Below are positions 1 through 9,409 of a stretch of 64,000 nucleotides of DNA, in pieces (position 1 is the first letter of the stretch; each line of letters opens with the position of its first letter). Source of the stretch: an uncultured Pseudomonas sp. (GTDB lineage: Bacteria > Pseudomonadota > Gammaproteobacteria > Pseudomonadales > Pseudomonadaceae). The notes beneath the pieces were generated by a model. The model saw only the letters and a list, made by a program, of their open reading frames with translations, was not told where the DNA came from and did not search any database. The translations under genes and the position numbers were made by a program. Where the stretch lies: positions 86,897 to 150,896 of the forward strand of contig NZ_CAMPHI010000007.1 in the NCBI RefSeq assembly GCF_946885955.1, written 5' to 3'.

Positions 1-1
1 G

Positions 2-679
2 AATATCCGTCCCAAGCGCGTGACCTATAGCGGCGAACGGCCGATCCAGGCGCTGATGGCCCGCGGCGTGCAATACATCGAAGTGCGCTGTCTTGATATC
101 AACCCGTTCCTGCCGCTGGGAATCGACCTGACGGAGGCGCGCTTCCTCGATGCCTTCCTGCTGTTCTGCGCGATGCAGGACAGCCCGCTGCTGGAAAGCG
201 GCGAATGCCATGCCTGTACCGACAACTTCCTCAGTGTGGTCAAACAGGGCCGCCAGCCCGGCCTGCAGTTGCAGCGCAACGGCCAAGCCATCGCACTGCA
301 AGCTTGGGCCGAGGAATTGCTCGAGCGCATCGAACCGCTGGCCGAGTTGCTCGACCAGAGCCAGGACAGCGAAGCCCATCGCCAAGCGTTGCGCGCACAA
401 CGCGACAAAGTCGCGGATGCCAGCCTGACCCCTTCAGCGCAGGTGCTGGCACAGCTACAGCAAGGCGAGAGCTTCAGCCAGTTCGCCTTGCGCCAGAGCA
501 AAGCCCACGCCGAATATTTCCGCAGCCAGCCGCTAAGCGCGGAACAGCAGGCGGCTTTCGAGGAGGCAGCGGCTAAATCCCTGGCCGACCAGCTCGACCT
601 TGAATCGCTCGACGAAGGAGACTTCGATAGTTTCGCCGCTGCCTATCAGGCCAGTATCCTGGCCATCGGCAATTCGTGA
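2..679 (+). CDS. gshA: Glutamate-cysteine ligase, C-terminal part (cut by window edge)
   Basis: Catalyses ATP-dependent joining of L-glutamate and L-cysteine, the first step of glutathione synthesis in the cytoplasm. The frame is open from the window edge and gives 225 residues before TGA. The stretch [20 protein letters not shown] and the following [16 protein letters not shown] match the conserved C-terminal part of proteobacterial GshA, so more than half of a roughly 520-residue enzyme lies upstream of the window. A short dyad (GTGAGGCACCTCAC) overlaps the stop codon but has no T-run. In P. aeruginosa, as I remember it, argA follows gshA directly; here about 7.3 kb of accessory DNA separates them. 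Confidence 0.95.
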   Translation, partial: NIRPKRVTYSGERPIQALMARGVQYIEVRCLDINPFLPLGIDLTEARFLDAFLLFCAMQDSPLLESGECHACTDNFLSVVKQGRQPGLQLQRNGQAIALQAWAEELLERIEPLAELLDQSQDSEAHRQALRAQRDKVADASLTPSAQVLAQLQQGESFSQFALRQSKAHAEYFRSQPLSAEQQAAFEEAAAKSLADQLDLESLDEGDFDSFAAAYQASILAIGNS

Positions 680-776
680 GGCACCTCACAAAAGCACTAG
701 AAGGCCATATCGAAGCATCGGACATCGGGGCGAAGCGCAACTAGCATAGAAGCAAGGATCATCACGAGCGCGCGCC

Positions 777-983
777 ATGGACTCAGACGGCAGACCCGAA
801 ACCGATCAGCAATGGAGCCTGGAAAGCCTTAACAAGGCCTACCAGCAAGGCTACATGGCCGGCCTCACCGGGCAATCTAATAGCTCCCACAGTTACAGCG
901 CGGATGTGCTGTCAGCCGCCTGGGAGGCGGGCTGGGACGATGGTCGCGAACAGCACCTGCTGCACAAACGAAAGACCGCTTAG
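777..983 (+). CDS. Small Rmf/CrpP-like protein
   Basis: A 68-residue protein. Residues about 20-60 carry the pattern AYQQGYMAGLTG, then AAWEAGWDDGRE. This resembles ribosome modulation factor and the related CrpP fold, in which a GY...G segment is followed by a W..GW..GR segment. Rmf dimerises 70S ribosomes in stationary phase; whether this paralogue touches ribosomes is unknown. The ribosome-binding site is weak (AAGGA lies far upstream of the ATG), so the start is moderately sure. It stands alone between gshA and the type VI island. It could also be a small uncharacterised protein sharing only the fold. Confidence 0.7.
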   Translation: MDSDGRPETDQQWSLESLNKAYQQGYMAGLTGQSNSSHSYSADVLSAAWEAGWDDGREQHLLHKRKTA

Positions 984-1380
984 CCCCCGACGAATAACGA
1001 CTGGCCGTCATCCTCACGACGCCACCGCCGGCAGAGCACCTGGCAAGGAGCCAGCGGTTTCCGTGCCGGGCGGTAACGTCGCAAGCTTTCCGGCTCCGCC
1101 CTTGCTCCGGACCTGATGCCCGCGCAGGGCACCAATGCCGCCTCCGACCGAGCCCACTTCAGCATGCCAGTTGTGGCCCCGATGGCACAGCAACTGGAGC
1201 TTGGTGCGAGAGTTGCGGTAACTCTGCGACAGGTATCACAGATGCACTACAGGTTTCGATAAGCCGGGAAATTTGCCATCCAATAGTTGCCCTTGTGCGA
1301 GAGCGGAACTAACTGAACTTATTAGATGCCTATATTTAAGTATGTGCCATTCGGCTCTGCCGCTGATGATTCTGCGCACT
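984..1380. other. Intergenic stretch, no gene recognised
   Basis: About 400 bases between the Rmf-like gene and a transposase remnant. No open frame here has a recognisable product. Composition changes from G+C-rich to more A+T-rich around 1260-1380, consistent with the edge of a foreign insertion. Confidence 0.5.
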
Positions 1381-1548
1381 TTAAACGCACGGCAAGCGCA
1401 TCAGGCAATGCCACTGCTGCTGCTCGAACAGCGCGAAACAACCAGTGCCCAGATAGTCGCGATCAAACAGCGAAAAGTCGGTGATGGGCTCTTCCAGAAC
1501 TTGGCGTTTTTGCCTTGGAGTGCAATCAATGACTTTGATCCTGCTGAT
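1381..1548 (-). pseudogene. Remnant of an IS4-type DDE transposase
   Basis: The reverse strand reads 55 codons bounded by stops with no proper start. They contain ITDFSLFDRDYLGTGCFALF, then QWHCLMRLP. The D-R-x-Y segment followed by a hydrophobic stretch and W-H-x-L-M-R-L is the pattern around the second catalytic aspartate of IS4-family transposases (compare the ADRGY/F...LIR signature). Nothing before or after continues the protein, so this is an internal fragment of a dead insertion sequence. It lies just beyond the type VI effector-immunity genes, whose tails are often exchanged by recombination. Confidence 0.65.
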
Positions 1549-1559
1549 TCATGCGAATA

Positions 1560-2354
1560 CTAGCCGTCAATATCAATGGCTTTTGAGCGGATCCAGCCTG
1601 TGACAGTTTTCTTCCCGAGAAAGGTCACGTTGTAATAAAGACCGTCTCTAGTTTGCACATAATCACTTAGGTAAGCCTTGTCACCTTTTATCAAATATCC
1701 TTTTCGTTGCGAGAATTCTTCCTCGCCTACTCGGTCGTAGAAGAAAGTCTTTTTTTCGGTTATTATTCCAATAGCGTGATCTTGCGATCCGGCTTTGACT
1801 ATATATGGGGTTGAACATAAGCGATCATCACATATTTCTAATTTTTCTAGACTGTTGTGAAATTGCTCTCTTCTTTCACAAACAAAGTAATCACCCAGAC
1901 GTTCTGAGAAGCACAAGGTATCGTTGTGCACTAGTGAGGCATCTCGATAGTTGCTAAGTATCCGCCCTCCTGAAAAGTCAGGATTTGTAATAGTACTAAT
2001 TTGAGAAGGTATAAATCTTCTACTCTCCTGCGAATACACAAAGAGGGAGTAACTTTCGTTAACGTCATTTTTTGCGTATGCTACAGCTAAAGTACAGCTC
2101 GACGATATAGAGCTATGACCCATAATCAATTCAGTATTTTCGGGGAGCCAATCGAGTAGCAACCTATAAGCTGATCCGACGTCTGAAGCAATAGTAATCC
2201 CTCCCTCGCTCAGCTTAAGTATTCCTGTATTGCCGGGACATTGCTTACTGATTGGAACACTAACTTTTTCATTGATTTCTATGTATGCGAATTCTGCATG
2301 AGAAATGGGGGAAAATAGAATAAAAAAAATAGCGTACAAATTAATAGCCCTCAC
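1560..2354 (-). CDS. Putative periplasmic immunity protein of the T6SS effector
   Basis: A 264-residue protein with an N-terminal signal peptide (MRAINLYAIFFILFSPISHA, cleavage likely before EFAYIE). I recognise no family. It starts with GTG, and that GTG shares four bases with the effector TGA stop (GTGA). An AAGGAGG site lies 7 bases upstream, inside the effector gene, so the two are translationally coupled. Export to the periplasm fits neutralisation of a peptidoglycan-cutting toxin. The gene is A+T-rich compared with the window, like the effector C-terminus, so the two probably arrived together. The immunity role rests on position, coupling and export only. Confidence 0.7.
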   Translation of the reverse strand: MRAINLYAIFFILFSPISHAEFAYIEINEKVSVPISKQCPGNTGILKLSEGGITIASDVGSAYRLLLDWLPENTELIMGHSSISSSCTLAVAYAKNDVNESYSLFVYSQESRRFIPSQISTITNPDFSGGRILSNYRDASLVHNDTLCFSERLGDYFVCERREQFHNSLEKLEICDDRLCSTPYIVKAGSQDHAIGIITEKKTFFYDRVGEEEFSQRKGYLIKGDKAYLSDYVQTRDGLYYNVTFLGKKTVTGWIRSKAIDIDG

Positions 2355-5300
2355 CTCAATGCCTCCTTTATTTTCTTGAATAGTGCCTGCCTTTCGTGCA
2401 AGTGATTATCCCCACCATTTACAACTTTTGTAATTCTTCGGACTACTTCTTTATCTTTGTCTTCCGACGACATACTTCCCTCATCTAGCTCAGCATAATA
2501 TCGGTCGATTTTTGAATTTAGATTTTCGCCTTTAAATTTAGTCCAGAACCAGAAAGAAACATCAACAGCATGACTTATGCTCTCACAAAGCATTTGTGGA
2601 TTGGTAACGCAGTCTATGCCGCTATATACTTTATATTTCTCATACGCACTTTTCCAGGTTATTTGTATCAACCCTTTGCCTTTATATTTTGGCCCATCAC
2701 CAATAGTAGTATTCCCTTCTGCCATTATCTGCCTATGCCTTTTGCATGTACGGCTAGTTTCAGTTAGTGGTGTACAGACAGTTGCAGGATGAGCTGATAG
2801 ATCGTAATCATTCCCACTAGCGTACTCCATGGTTGTTTTGAAGTGGTCACTTTCATGGTAGCACTGAGCCAAGAAGTGAATTTTATAGATGCACTTTTTG
2901 AATTCGTACTTTTCGAATGATTTATTTAATAGTTCAATGAACTTTTTGCGATCAACATCATATGAGTCACATGTCACGGGCATGTTGTCAGCTGTAAACA
3001 GCCTACCTAATCCAAAAATGCTATCGAATTTTTCAATATCTAATTCGCAGCACGCCTTTTTATGGGAAAAAGCACTTAATATACCCACCGGCTGAAAATG
3101 CCAAGCCACCCCATCCGCCGCTATCCCTGGCTGGCCGGCCAATTCCTTCCACCAGGATAGAGTCTCAATTCTTTTCTTCTCCGCAACCCAAGCCGGATTG
3201 GGATCGGCTGGTGTGTGTTCCATCAGTTTGTCCAGCTGATTCCATTTGCCTTCGTTCCAGAACCACTCGCTTTCGTGCTGGCTAATCAGCAGGGAAAGTT
3301 GCTGCGCCAGCCAGGGTTTGCCGAGGGCGGTTTTCAGTTCGGCGGGGGTGAGTTTGTTGTCACGGATTCCCTGTTCGTTCGGCAGGTCGATGACCTTGTA
3401 GAGTGCGCCAAGAATCTCTCCGCGTTCCGCCTCTTCGATAAGCGCCGCGTAGCTTTGGGTTTCCTCTACCGTGGCGCGGCCGGTGGCATCCAGGGTTCTG
3501 GCCAGGGGGGCATCCAGGGGAAGTTTGTCTTGGATGGTACTGAAACCTGGCCACTCCCAGGGCGAGTGGCGAGTGACGATCAGGGGTTGTTCGGGGGCCC
3601 AGCCGGAGATGTCGTTACCGTTTTCGTCGCCGACGGTTACATACCACCATTGAATCTTGTCAGGGTCGATGGCTTTGCGTTCGTCGGGCAGGCCATTCCA
3701 TGAACCTGCTGGCAGAATGCGCTCATAACTACAGGCTTGGCCATCGATGCCGGAATGCAAGGGGAACTCGCTCCAGGCGGCGAGTGCACCGGCGGTGCTG
3801 GTGCGCCGACCTTGGGCATCGAGTTTGCCGCGCTCGACCCAGAGCGGCTCGCCAACGACAGCGCCGACCTTACGCCATAGATGGGTAGATGGAACGCCGC
3901 TGCCCTGTACATAGGGCAATGGATCGCCGCCTTCTACGGAGCTGAAGGAAACTTTAAGAAAGTCCACTTTGTCTGGCATATCGGCAGCTTCGATGCCCAT
4001 GCGGGTAGCCAAGGTGGTTTTCTGCGCAGCGTTTAGCGGGTAGGTGAAGTCAGTTGCGAAGCTGCCTAGCTCGGTGGTCTTTTGTGCGTTGCAGGTGACG
4101 TACTTCTGCACCTTGGCCCAGCGACCCGATTTAGGTGAATCACTGCAGATGCGCACGTCCGCGCCCGCTACGATCTGTGCATTGGCAGCGGCGGGCTGGA
4201 TGATCTTTGAGCCTTTGTCCACCTTGATCAGGGTTTTCTGTTCGGCCGGTAGTTTCTCTGCGACTGCGCGGCTTTGCGCGAGAAACGCGGGGACGTCCTC
4301 GCTGGTGAATATTTCCAGATGCAACATCGTGCGGGGGCGGGCGTCATCGAAGTTCTGATACTTGCCGATATGCCCAACCAGCTCCCCGGCCTTGATGGGG
4401 TAGGGCTTGGGGAGAATATGCACGGAGTCCAGGGTGGGAACGGCTTTGCTTGCTTCGAGTGATGCGAAATGAACGAAGCCTCGAATGTTGTGCACGCTAT
4501 TGGCCGATAGCGGGGCGATGTCTTGCCCTTCGACGATTTGCTGTAATTCGCGGTATGCAGCTGTACCCGCTTTGAGCGAGCACTTCGCCCCTACAGGCAA
4601 TAGGCCGGTTATCGTGCTGCCGCTGTTGGCGGCTTTTCTGACATTCAGGCCCAGCTGTGGGACTAATGTCGGTTCCGCGTCCCTGGCATCGTCCGCAACC
4701 AAAAAGGTATCCGCTTCACCAGTCACTGCCTGCATTTCGCTGGTGTAGACCCAGCCCAACTCTGCGCCCGTCAACGCGGGGATAGCGCTGCCTTCGAGAA
4801 TGCTAAGCAATCTGTGCCATGCGGGTGATTCGGTGTCCGCATCACCAACTTTGACCTTGGTGCCTTTCGGCAGCAATGCTGTAACCGCGCCATCCTTGGG
4901 CGCAGCACGCACCCGTAAACCAAGCACGCCGTCGCTAGCCTTATCGGCCTTTACGCCGTACAGCGTTTCGCCGAAGAAAGACGGCGGAGCCGGAGCATCC
5001 GCGTTGCTGTAGCTCGCCCAGTCCGACAGATGCATATAAAGGCTGTAAAACGTCAATGCCGTAGTCGTGGGGGCTGTGCTGGGCATAGTTGCAGCCGGTG
5101 CGGTGTCTGCGGTTTCGCCAGCATCCGCAGCAGCGCTAGGCGCAGGCACTGACGGCAGCTCCAACCTGTGTTTGACCAATACGAAACCCGTTGAGAACGG
5201 CAGGTGCATGACCGTTGGGCCTTCACCGTATTGAGTGGTGGGGTAGCGTTGATCGATGCGGTAGGCAATAACCTCGCCGTCCGCGATGCAGTGGATCGCG

Positions 5301-5509
5301 GACTGATCGAGGCTGCCGGCTGTGCCTTCGTCAAAATGCACACCGCCATGCCAGAGGCCATTGGCGCCCATGGGATAGAAGCCGTCTTTTGCGTTGGCCA
5401 GGGCCTCGTAGTACAGCTCGGGGGTTGCATTTCCGGGGGCGCTCTCGCCTTCAGCCGCGGCCTTGGCTTTGAATGGATAAGCCCAGTTGATCGGTTTGCT
5501 GTCTGCCAT
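2351..5509 (-). CDS. Type VI secretion effector with lysozyme/GH19-like C-terminus
   Basis: 1052 residues encoded directly behind vgrG. Residues about 45-180 resemble an LytM/M23 fold (HGGVHFDEG at 54-62, later LYMHLSDW). Two SH3-like segments follow at about 190-370 (each with a LxVR core), then a long linker with WW-rich patches to about 800. The last 230 residues resemble GH19 chitinase/endolysin domains: AQCYHESDHFKTTMEYA with a probable catalytic Glu, then YKGKGLIQITWKSAYEKY, and a closing VVNGG...RQALF. The predicted target is peptidoglycan in the periplasm of rival cells. The 5' two thirds are G+C-rich and the last 730 bases (below about 3090) are A+T-rich, suggesting a swapped toxin tip. 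Whether the M23-like part is active is unclear. Confidence 0.85.
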   Translation of the reverse strand: MADSKPINWAYPFKAKAAAEGESAPGNATPELYYEALANAKDGFYPMGANGLWHGGVHFDEGTAGSLDQSAIHCIADGEVIAYRIDQRYPTTQYGEGPTVMHLPFSTGFVLVKHRLELPSVPAPSAAADAGETADTAPAATMPSTAPTTTALTFYSLYMHLSDWASYSNADAPAPPSFFGETLYGVKADKASDGVLGLRVRAAPKDGAVTALLPKGTKVKVGDADTESPAWHRLLSILEGSAIPALTGAELGWVYTSEMQAVTGEADTFLVADDARDAEPTLVPQLGLNVRKAANSGSTITGLLPVGAKCSLKAGTAAYRELQQIVEGQDIAPLSANSVHNIRGFVHFASLEASKAVPTLDSVHILPKPYPIKAGELVGHIGKYQNFDDARPRTMLHLEIFTSEDVPAFLAQSRAVAEKLPAEQKTLIKVDKGSKIIQPAAANAQIVAGADVRICSDSPKSGRWAKVQKYVTCNAQKTTELGSFATDFTYPLNAAQKTTLATRMGIEAADMPDKVDFLKVSFSSVEGGDPLPYVQGSGVPSTHLWRKVGAVVGEPLWVERGKLDAQGRRTSTAGALAAWSEFPLHSGIDGQACSYERILPAGSWNGLPDERKAIDPDKIQWWYVTVGDENGNDISGWAPEQPLIVTRHSPWEWPGFSTIQDKLPLDAPLARTLDATGRATVEETQSYAALIEEAERGEILGALYKVIDLPNEQGIRDNKLTPAELKTALGKPWLAQQLSLLISQHESEWFWNEGKWNQLDKLMEHTPADPNPAWVAEKKRIETLSWWKELAGQPGIAADGVAWHFQPVGILSAFSHKKACCELDIEKFDSIFGLGRLFTADNMPVTCDSYDVDRKKFIELLNKSFEKYEFKKCIYKIHFLAQCYHESDHFKTTMEYASGNDYDLSAHPATVCTPLTETSRTCKRHRQIMAEGNTTIGDGPKYKGKGLIQITWKSAYEKYKVYSGIDCVTNPQMLCESISHAVDVSFWFWTKFKGENLNSKIDRYYAELDEGSMSSEDKDKEVVRRITKVVNGGDNHLHERQALFKKIKEALR

Positions 5510-5566
5510 GGTGTAAATCCCTAATCCCTGTTTGCGGGTGTGATGACTGCCCGCACGTAATCCCTA

Positions 5567-7615
5567 TTAACCGGAGAAATTGAGCATGCGTTTGCGTTTG
5601 GTTGGCGCGCTGGTCAGTTCGTTCCCTTGCGCCTGCTCCAACACATCCCCGGCCTTGTCGCTATCCGCCGCACCTGGCAATACCGGCGGTTTGATCTTGA
5701 TTCCCGAGCCTTTGCCCGCGGCCCCGCCGGCATTGATCTTGGCCATTGGGCCGCTGAGGGTGATGCCGCCGGGGTCGAGTTTGATAAAGCTGCCGCCGGC
5801 TTTGAGGGTCAGTTCGACGCCGGCTTCGATGACCATCTTTTGCCCGGCTTTGAGGTGGATCTCGCGGCCGGCCTTGGTCAGTTGCGCGGTACCGAGCTTG
5901 ATGTGCTGGTTCTGCCCGACGGTGAGGTGGTCGTCGGGTTTGACTTCGACCTTGCGCTCGGCTTTGACGGTCAGGTGCTCTTCGGCGTGCAGTTCGGTGT
6001 AGCTGTTCTTTTCGACGGTGTCGTGGCGCTCGTGGCCGATGCGGATTTTCTGGTCGTGCTCGATGTTTTCGTCCCAGTCGCGCTCGGCGTGCAGGTAGAT
6101 CTGTTCTTCGCCCTTTTTGTCTTCGATGCGCAGTTCGTTGTAGCCGCCACCGCCCGGGCTGCTGAGGGTTTTGAACAGGCTGCGGGTTTTGTTCGCCGGC
6201 AGGTCGTAGGGGACGACGTGTTCCTTGTGGTACAGGCAGCCGGTGACCAGGGGCTGGTCGGGATCGCCTTCGAGGAAGGTGACCAGTACTTCCATGCCGA
6301 TGCGCGGGATGGCGATACCGCCGTAGTGGTCGCCGGCCCAGCTGTTGGCCACGCGCAGCCAGCAGCTGGTGGTGTCGTCGGCCTGGCCCTCGCGGTCCCA
6401 GAAGAACTGCACCTTGATCCGGCCATATTGGTCGCAGTGGATTTCTTCGCCGGCCGGTCCCGTGACTACCGCGCTTTGGCTACCGAGGACGCGCGGTTTG
6501 GGGTAGTCCAGCGGTGGGCGGTAGGGGATGTCCCAGGGCGTGGCGGTGAAGCGGTTGCGGTAGCCCTGCTGGAAGCCATCATTGGCTTCGGTATGGCTAG
6601 TCACCGACTCTTCCAGCACTTGCGGTTGTTTGCCCTGGTGGATGACTTCGCGCAGCAGCCAGAGGTCGTTGCAGTCCGGGTGCGGGTGGTCGGAGAGTTC
6701 GAGGAAGTGGCCGCTGAGCAGTTTCGGTTGGTCGCCGCGGCCTTCGGCCAGGCGGTAGTCGGCGCGGTGGCGTTCGAGATTGCGCTGGCTCAGGTGTTTG
6801 CCGCGGCTACGCTCGGTGTAGCGGCCGGGGTAGTCGTAGTCTTCCAGGTCCGGTAGCGGTTTGGCTTCGGAGTCGCGCTCCGCTTTGAATGCGGTCTCCA
6901 GCAGCAGGCGCGGTTTTTCGAAATCGTAATCGCGGCGGGTGGTGCGGCTGGTGCGGGTTTCCAGGCGCACGGCGAAACGCTTGATCACCGGCTCATCGGC
7001 AGTCATGCCGTTGTCTTGCAGGTAGGCGGTGGGCTGGCCGAGTTTGCCGAAGGCACTCTGGTCATCACCGAAGATCAGCACATGGCCTTGCCGGCTATGA
7101 CTGAAGTGGTAATGGATGCCCTCCTCGCTGCAGAGGCGCTGGATAAAGTGCAGATCCGATTCGTCGTATTGCACGCAGTAATCGCGCTCGGGATAGACCG
7201 TGGGGCCGAGCAGAAATTGGTAGGCGTTGGCCTGAATGCCGTGTTCCTCCAGCACCTGGGCGACTATCTGCGGAACCGTAAGATGCTGGAAAATGCGCTG
7301 GTTGGTACGACAGCCGAGGTAACTGAGCTGCGGCACGATGGACAGGCTGTAGCGGGTCAGGCGCTTGCCGGACTCGCCCTGGGCGACGCGATAGATGATG
7401 CCGTGAATCCCCAGGCCGTCCGGGGTAAAGGCGAGAAAGGCCGGCCGGTGCAGCAGGCCTAGATAGTCCAGATCCGGGCGCTCGCTGATCAGCTCGACTT
7501 CGAAGCGATATGGCTGGCTGATGGTTTCGCGCCCGCTGAATTCGAGCACTTGCAGGTCGTGGTCGAGGCCTTCGATGGAAAGGCTGAAATGGGTTTGGTT
7601 GGCGGGGTTGAACAT
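5567..7615 (-). CDS. vgrG: Type VI secretion spike protein VgrG
   Basis: 682 residues. The protein forms the trimeric puncturing tip of the T6SS and carries effectors. It has the usual order: gp27-like base (NQTHFSLSIEGLDHDLQVLE to about 380), gp5-like OB fold (WDREGQADDTTSCWLRVANS), GDPDQPLVTGCLYHKEH, then repeated beta-helix strands rich in LKAG and VK/E, and a short tail ending in KRMLNFSG that may dock the effector. The start at 7615 is chosen over an upstream in-frame codon because GGAGAAC lies 5 bases before this ATG and the protein then begins MFNPANQ. It is an orphan vgrG: no other tss genes are in the window. The effector gene follows after 57 bases. Confidence 0.96.
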   Translation of the reverse strand: MFNPANQTHFSLSIEGLDHDLQVLEFSGRETISQPYRFEVELISERPDLDYLGLLHRPAFLAFTPDGLGIHGIIYRVAQGESGKRLTRYSLSIVPQLSYLGCRTNQRIFQHLTVPQIVAQVLEEHGIQANAYQFLLGPTVYPERDYCVQYDESDLHFIQRLCSEEGIHYHFSHSRQGHVLIFGDDQSAFGKLGQPTAYLQDNGMTADEPVIKRFAVRLETRTSRTTRRDYDFEKPRLLLETAFKAERDSEAKPLPDLEDYDYPGRYTERSRGKHLSQRNLERHRADYRLAEGRGDQPKLLSGHFLELSDHPHPDCNDLWLLREVIHQGKQPQVLEESVTSHTEANDGFQQGYRNRFTATPWDIPYRPPLDYPKPRVLGSQSAVVTGPAGEEIHCDQYGRIKVQFFWDREGQADDTTSCWLRVANSWAGDHYGGIAIPRIGMEVLVTFLEGDPDQPLVTGCLYHKEHVVPYDLPANKTRSLFKTLSSPGGGGYNELRIEDKKGEEQIYLHAERDWDENIEHDQKIRIGHERHDTVEKNSYTELHAEEHLTVKAERKVEVKPDDHLTVGQNQHIKLGTAQLTKAGREIHLKAGQKMVIEAGVELTLKAGGSFIKLDPGGITLSGPMAKINAGGAAGKGSGIKIKPPVLPGAADSDKAGDVLEQAQGNELTSAPTKRKRMLNFSG

Positions 7616-7984
7616 CCGATGTTCTCCGGTTGCGCTATAGGCGGCGGACAAACGCGAACCTTGCAATAAAGCCCTCTGCCGGTGCAACTGAAACGCACGG
7701 TTTTAGCGTTTGGGTTCGCAATAAAAACAGGACTGCGCAACAACTTGCGCAATTATTCGGTTCTTAGTTGGGAGTTTCGGCGTACCGCGGCCTGTTCTGC
7801 ACACAAGGGCGCATGACCGGGTCTTCGTGAGAGTCAGAGCTGTGCCGTTCATGCCCCATGAAATCCTGCAATTAAACTCACATCCCGGCGACGACCAAGC
7901 CGCAGGCAAAAATGATATGAGCCAACTCGCGACGCGCCGGCAAGGGATTGTTCACCCCCGCCGGAATCGCCTGCCACTTAATCT
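7616..7984. other. Intergenic region upstream of vgrG
   Basis: About 370 bases between the argA stop and the vgrG start. It should hold the vgrG promoter (leftward) and the end of the argA transcript. An A+T-rich patch at about 7700-7765 contains the palindrome TTGCGCAA and a nearby second copy of TGCGCAA. No coding potential or clear terminator was seen. It also marks the argA-side junction of the type VI island. Confidence 0.4.
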
Positions 7985-9283
7985 TTACAGCGCCTTCTCG
8001 AACACCTTGGAGTTGCGCTGGAAGTTGTACAACGAGGCGCGCGCCGCCGGCAGGCGGTCGACGCTGCTCGGCACGAAACCGCGCTCGCGAAACCAGTGGG
8101 CGGTACGGGTGGTGAGCACGAACAGGGTCTTCAGGCCCTGGGCGCGTGCGCGATCTTCGATGCGCTCGAGCAATTCGTCGCCGCGCCCACCGTGGCGGTA
8201 GGCCGGGTTGACCGCCAGACAGGCCAGTTCGCCGAAGTCCGAATCGGCGATCTGATAGAGCGCCGCGCAGGCGATGATCATGCCGTCGCGCTCGACGATA
8301 CTGAATTGACCAATCTCGCGCTCCAGCACTTCGCGCGAGCGGCGTACCAGAATGCCCTGCTCCTCCAGCGGACTGATCAGTTCGATCAGACCGCCGACAT
8401 CGCCGATATTCGCCTCGCGCAGGGATTCGAACTGCTCCTGGTCGACCAGGGTGCCGCCGCCGTCGCGGGTGAACAGCTCGGTCAACAGAGACCCGTCATC
8501 GGTATAACTGACGATATGCGCGCGCTTGACCCCGCCGCGGCAGGCCTGTGCGGCGGCATCGAGCAGTTCCGCCTGGTAGCTGCTGCCGAGCCGCGCCAGA
8601 TATGCCGGCACCTGCTGCGGACGCAGCTCGCGCACCAGTTTGCCATCCTCGTCGAGCAGACCGCGCTCCGCGCTGAACAGCAACAGCTTGTCGGCGCCCA
8701 GGTCGATCGCGGCGCGGGTGGCAACATCTTCGCAGGCCAGGTTGAAGATCTCCCCGGTTGGCGAGTAACCCAACGACGACAACAGGACGATGCTGCGCTC
8801 GTCGAGCAGACGGCCGATGCCCTTGCGGTCGACCCGCCGCACCTCGCCGGTATGGTGATAGTCGACGCCGTCGACCACGCCAATCGGCCGTGCGGTGACC
8901 AGATTGCCGCTGGCCACGCGCAAGCGCGAGCCCTGCATCGGCGAGGCGGCCATGTCCATCGACAGGCGCGCTTCGATGGCGATACGCAACTGGCCGACAG
9001 CGTCGATCACGCACTCCAGGGTCGGCCCGTCGGTCACTCGCAGGTCGCGATAGAAATGCGGCGTCAGCCCGCGCGCAGCCAGGCGTGCTTCGATCTGTGG
9101 GCGCGAGCCGTGCACCAGCACCAGACGCACGCCGAGGCTATGCAGCAGCACCAGATCGTGAACGATATTGCCGAAATTCGGATGGGCGACGCCCTCGCCC
9201 GGCAACATCACCACGAAGGTGCAGTCACGGTGGGCATTGATATAGGGGGACGCGTGGCGAAGCCAATTGACGTAGTCGTGCAT
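7985..9283 (-). CDS. argA: Amino-acid N-acetyltransferase (N-acetylglutamate synthase)
   Basis: Transfers an acetyl group from acetyl-CoA to glutamate, the committed step of arginine synthesis, normally inhibited by arginine. 432 residues: an amino-acid-kinase-like domain (about 1-290, with VMLPGEG and LVLVHGSRPQIEARL) and a C-terminal GNAT domain (about 295-432, with ACAALYQIADS, NPAYRHGGRGDELL and TRTAHWFRERGF). The start MHDYVNWLRHASPYIN matches known Pseudomonas ArgA starts and is preferred over a frame extension 16 codons longer. argE lies just upstream on the same strand (126-base gap), so the two arginine genes may be co-transcribed. Confidence 0.97.
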   Translation of the reverse strand: MHDYVNWLRHASPYINAHRDCTFVVMLPGEGVAHPNFGNIVHDLVLLHSLGVRLVLVHGSRPQIEARLAARGLTPHFYRDLRVTDGPTLECVIDAVGQLRIAIEARLSMDMAASPMQGSRLRVASGNLVTARPIGVVDGVDYHHTGEVRRVDRKGIGRLLDERSIVLLSSLGYSPTGEIFNLACEDVATRAAIDLGADKLLLFSAERGLLDEDGKLVRELRPQQVPAYLARLGSSYQAELLDAAAQACRGGVKRAHIVSYTDDGSLLTELFTRDGGGTLVDQEQFESLREANIGDVGGLIELISPLEEQGILVRRSREVLEREIGQFSIVERDGMIIACAALYQIADSDFGELACLAVNPAYRHGGRGDELLERIEDRARAQGLKTLFVLTTRTAHWFRERGFVPSSVDRLPAARASLYNFQRNSKVFEKAL

Positions 9284-9409
9284 GTAAAAACAACCTGTGA
9301 GTCGTGTGCAGCGCATGAATTGGGCGCCCAAGAGCGCCAGACGAACAGCCGATAGCAGCGGTGTTATCGTCGCAGTTGAAACAGCTTCACGCGCGCGTTC
9401 CTCCGAGGT

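Noticed and set aside
1273..1563. 96-residue plus-strand open frame
   Set aside because: The opposite strand of this stretch reads as a transposase fragment; the plus-strand frame has no recognisable features or ribosome-binding site.
5627..6856. 409-residue frame opposite vgrG
   Set aside because: It is a reverse-strand shadow of the strongly conserved vgrG; composition is Val/Phe/Gly-rich as expected from such mirrors.
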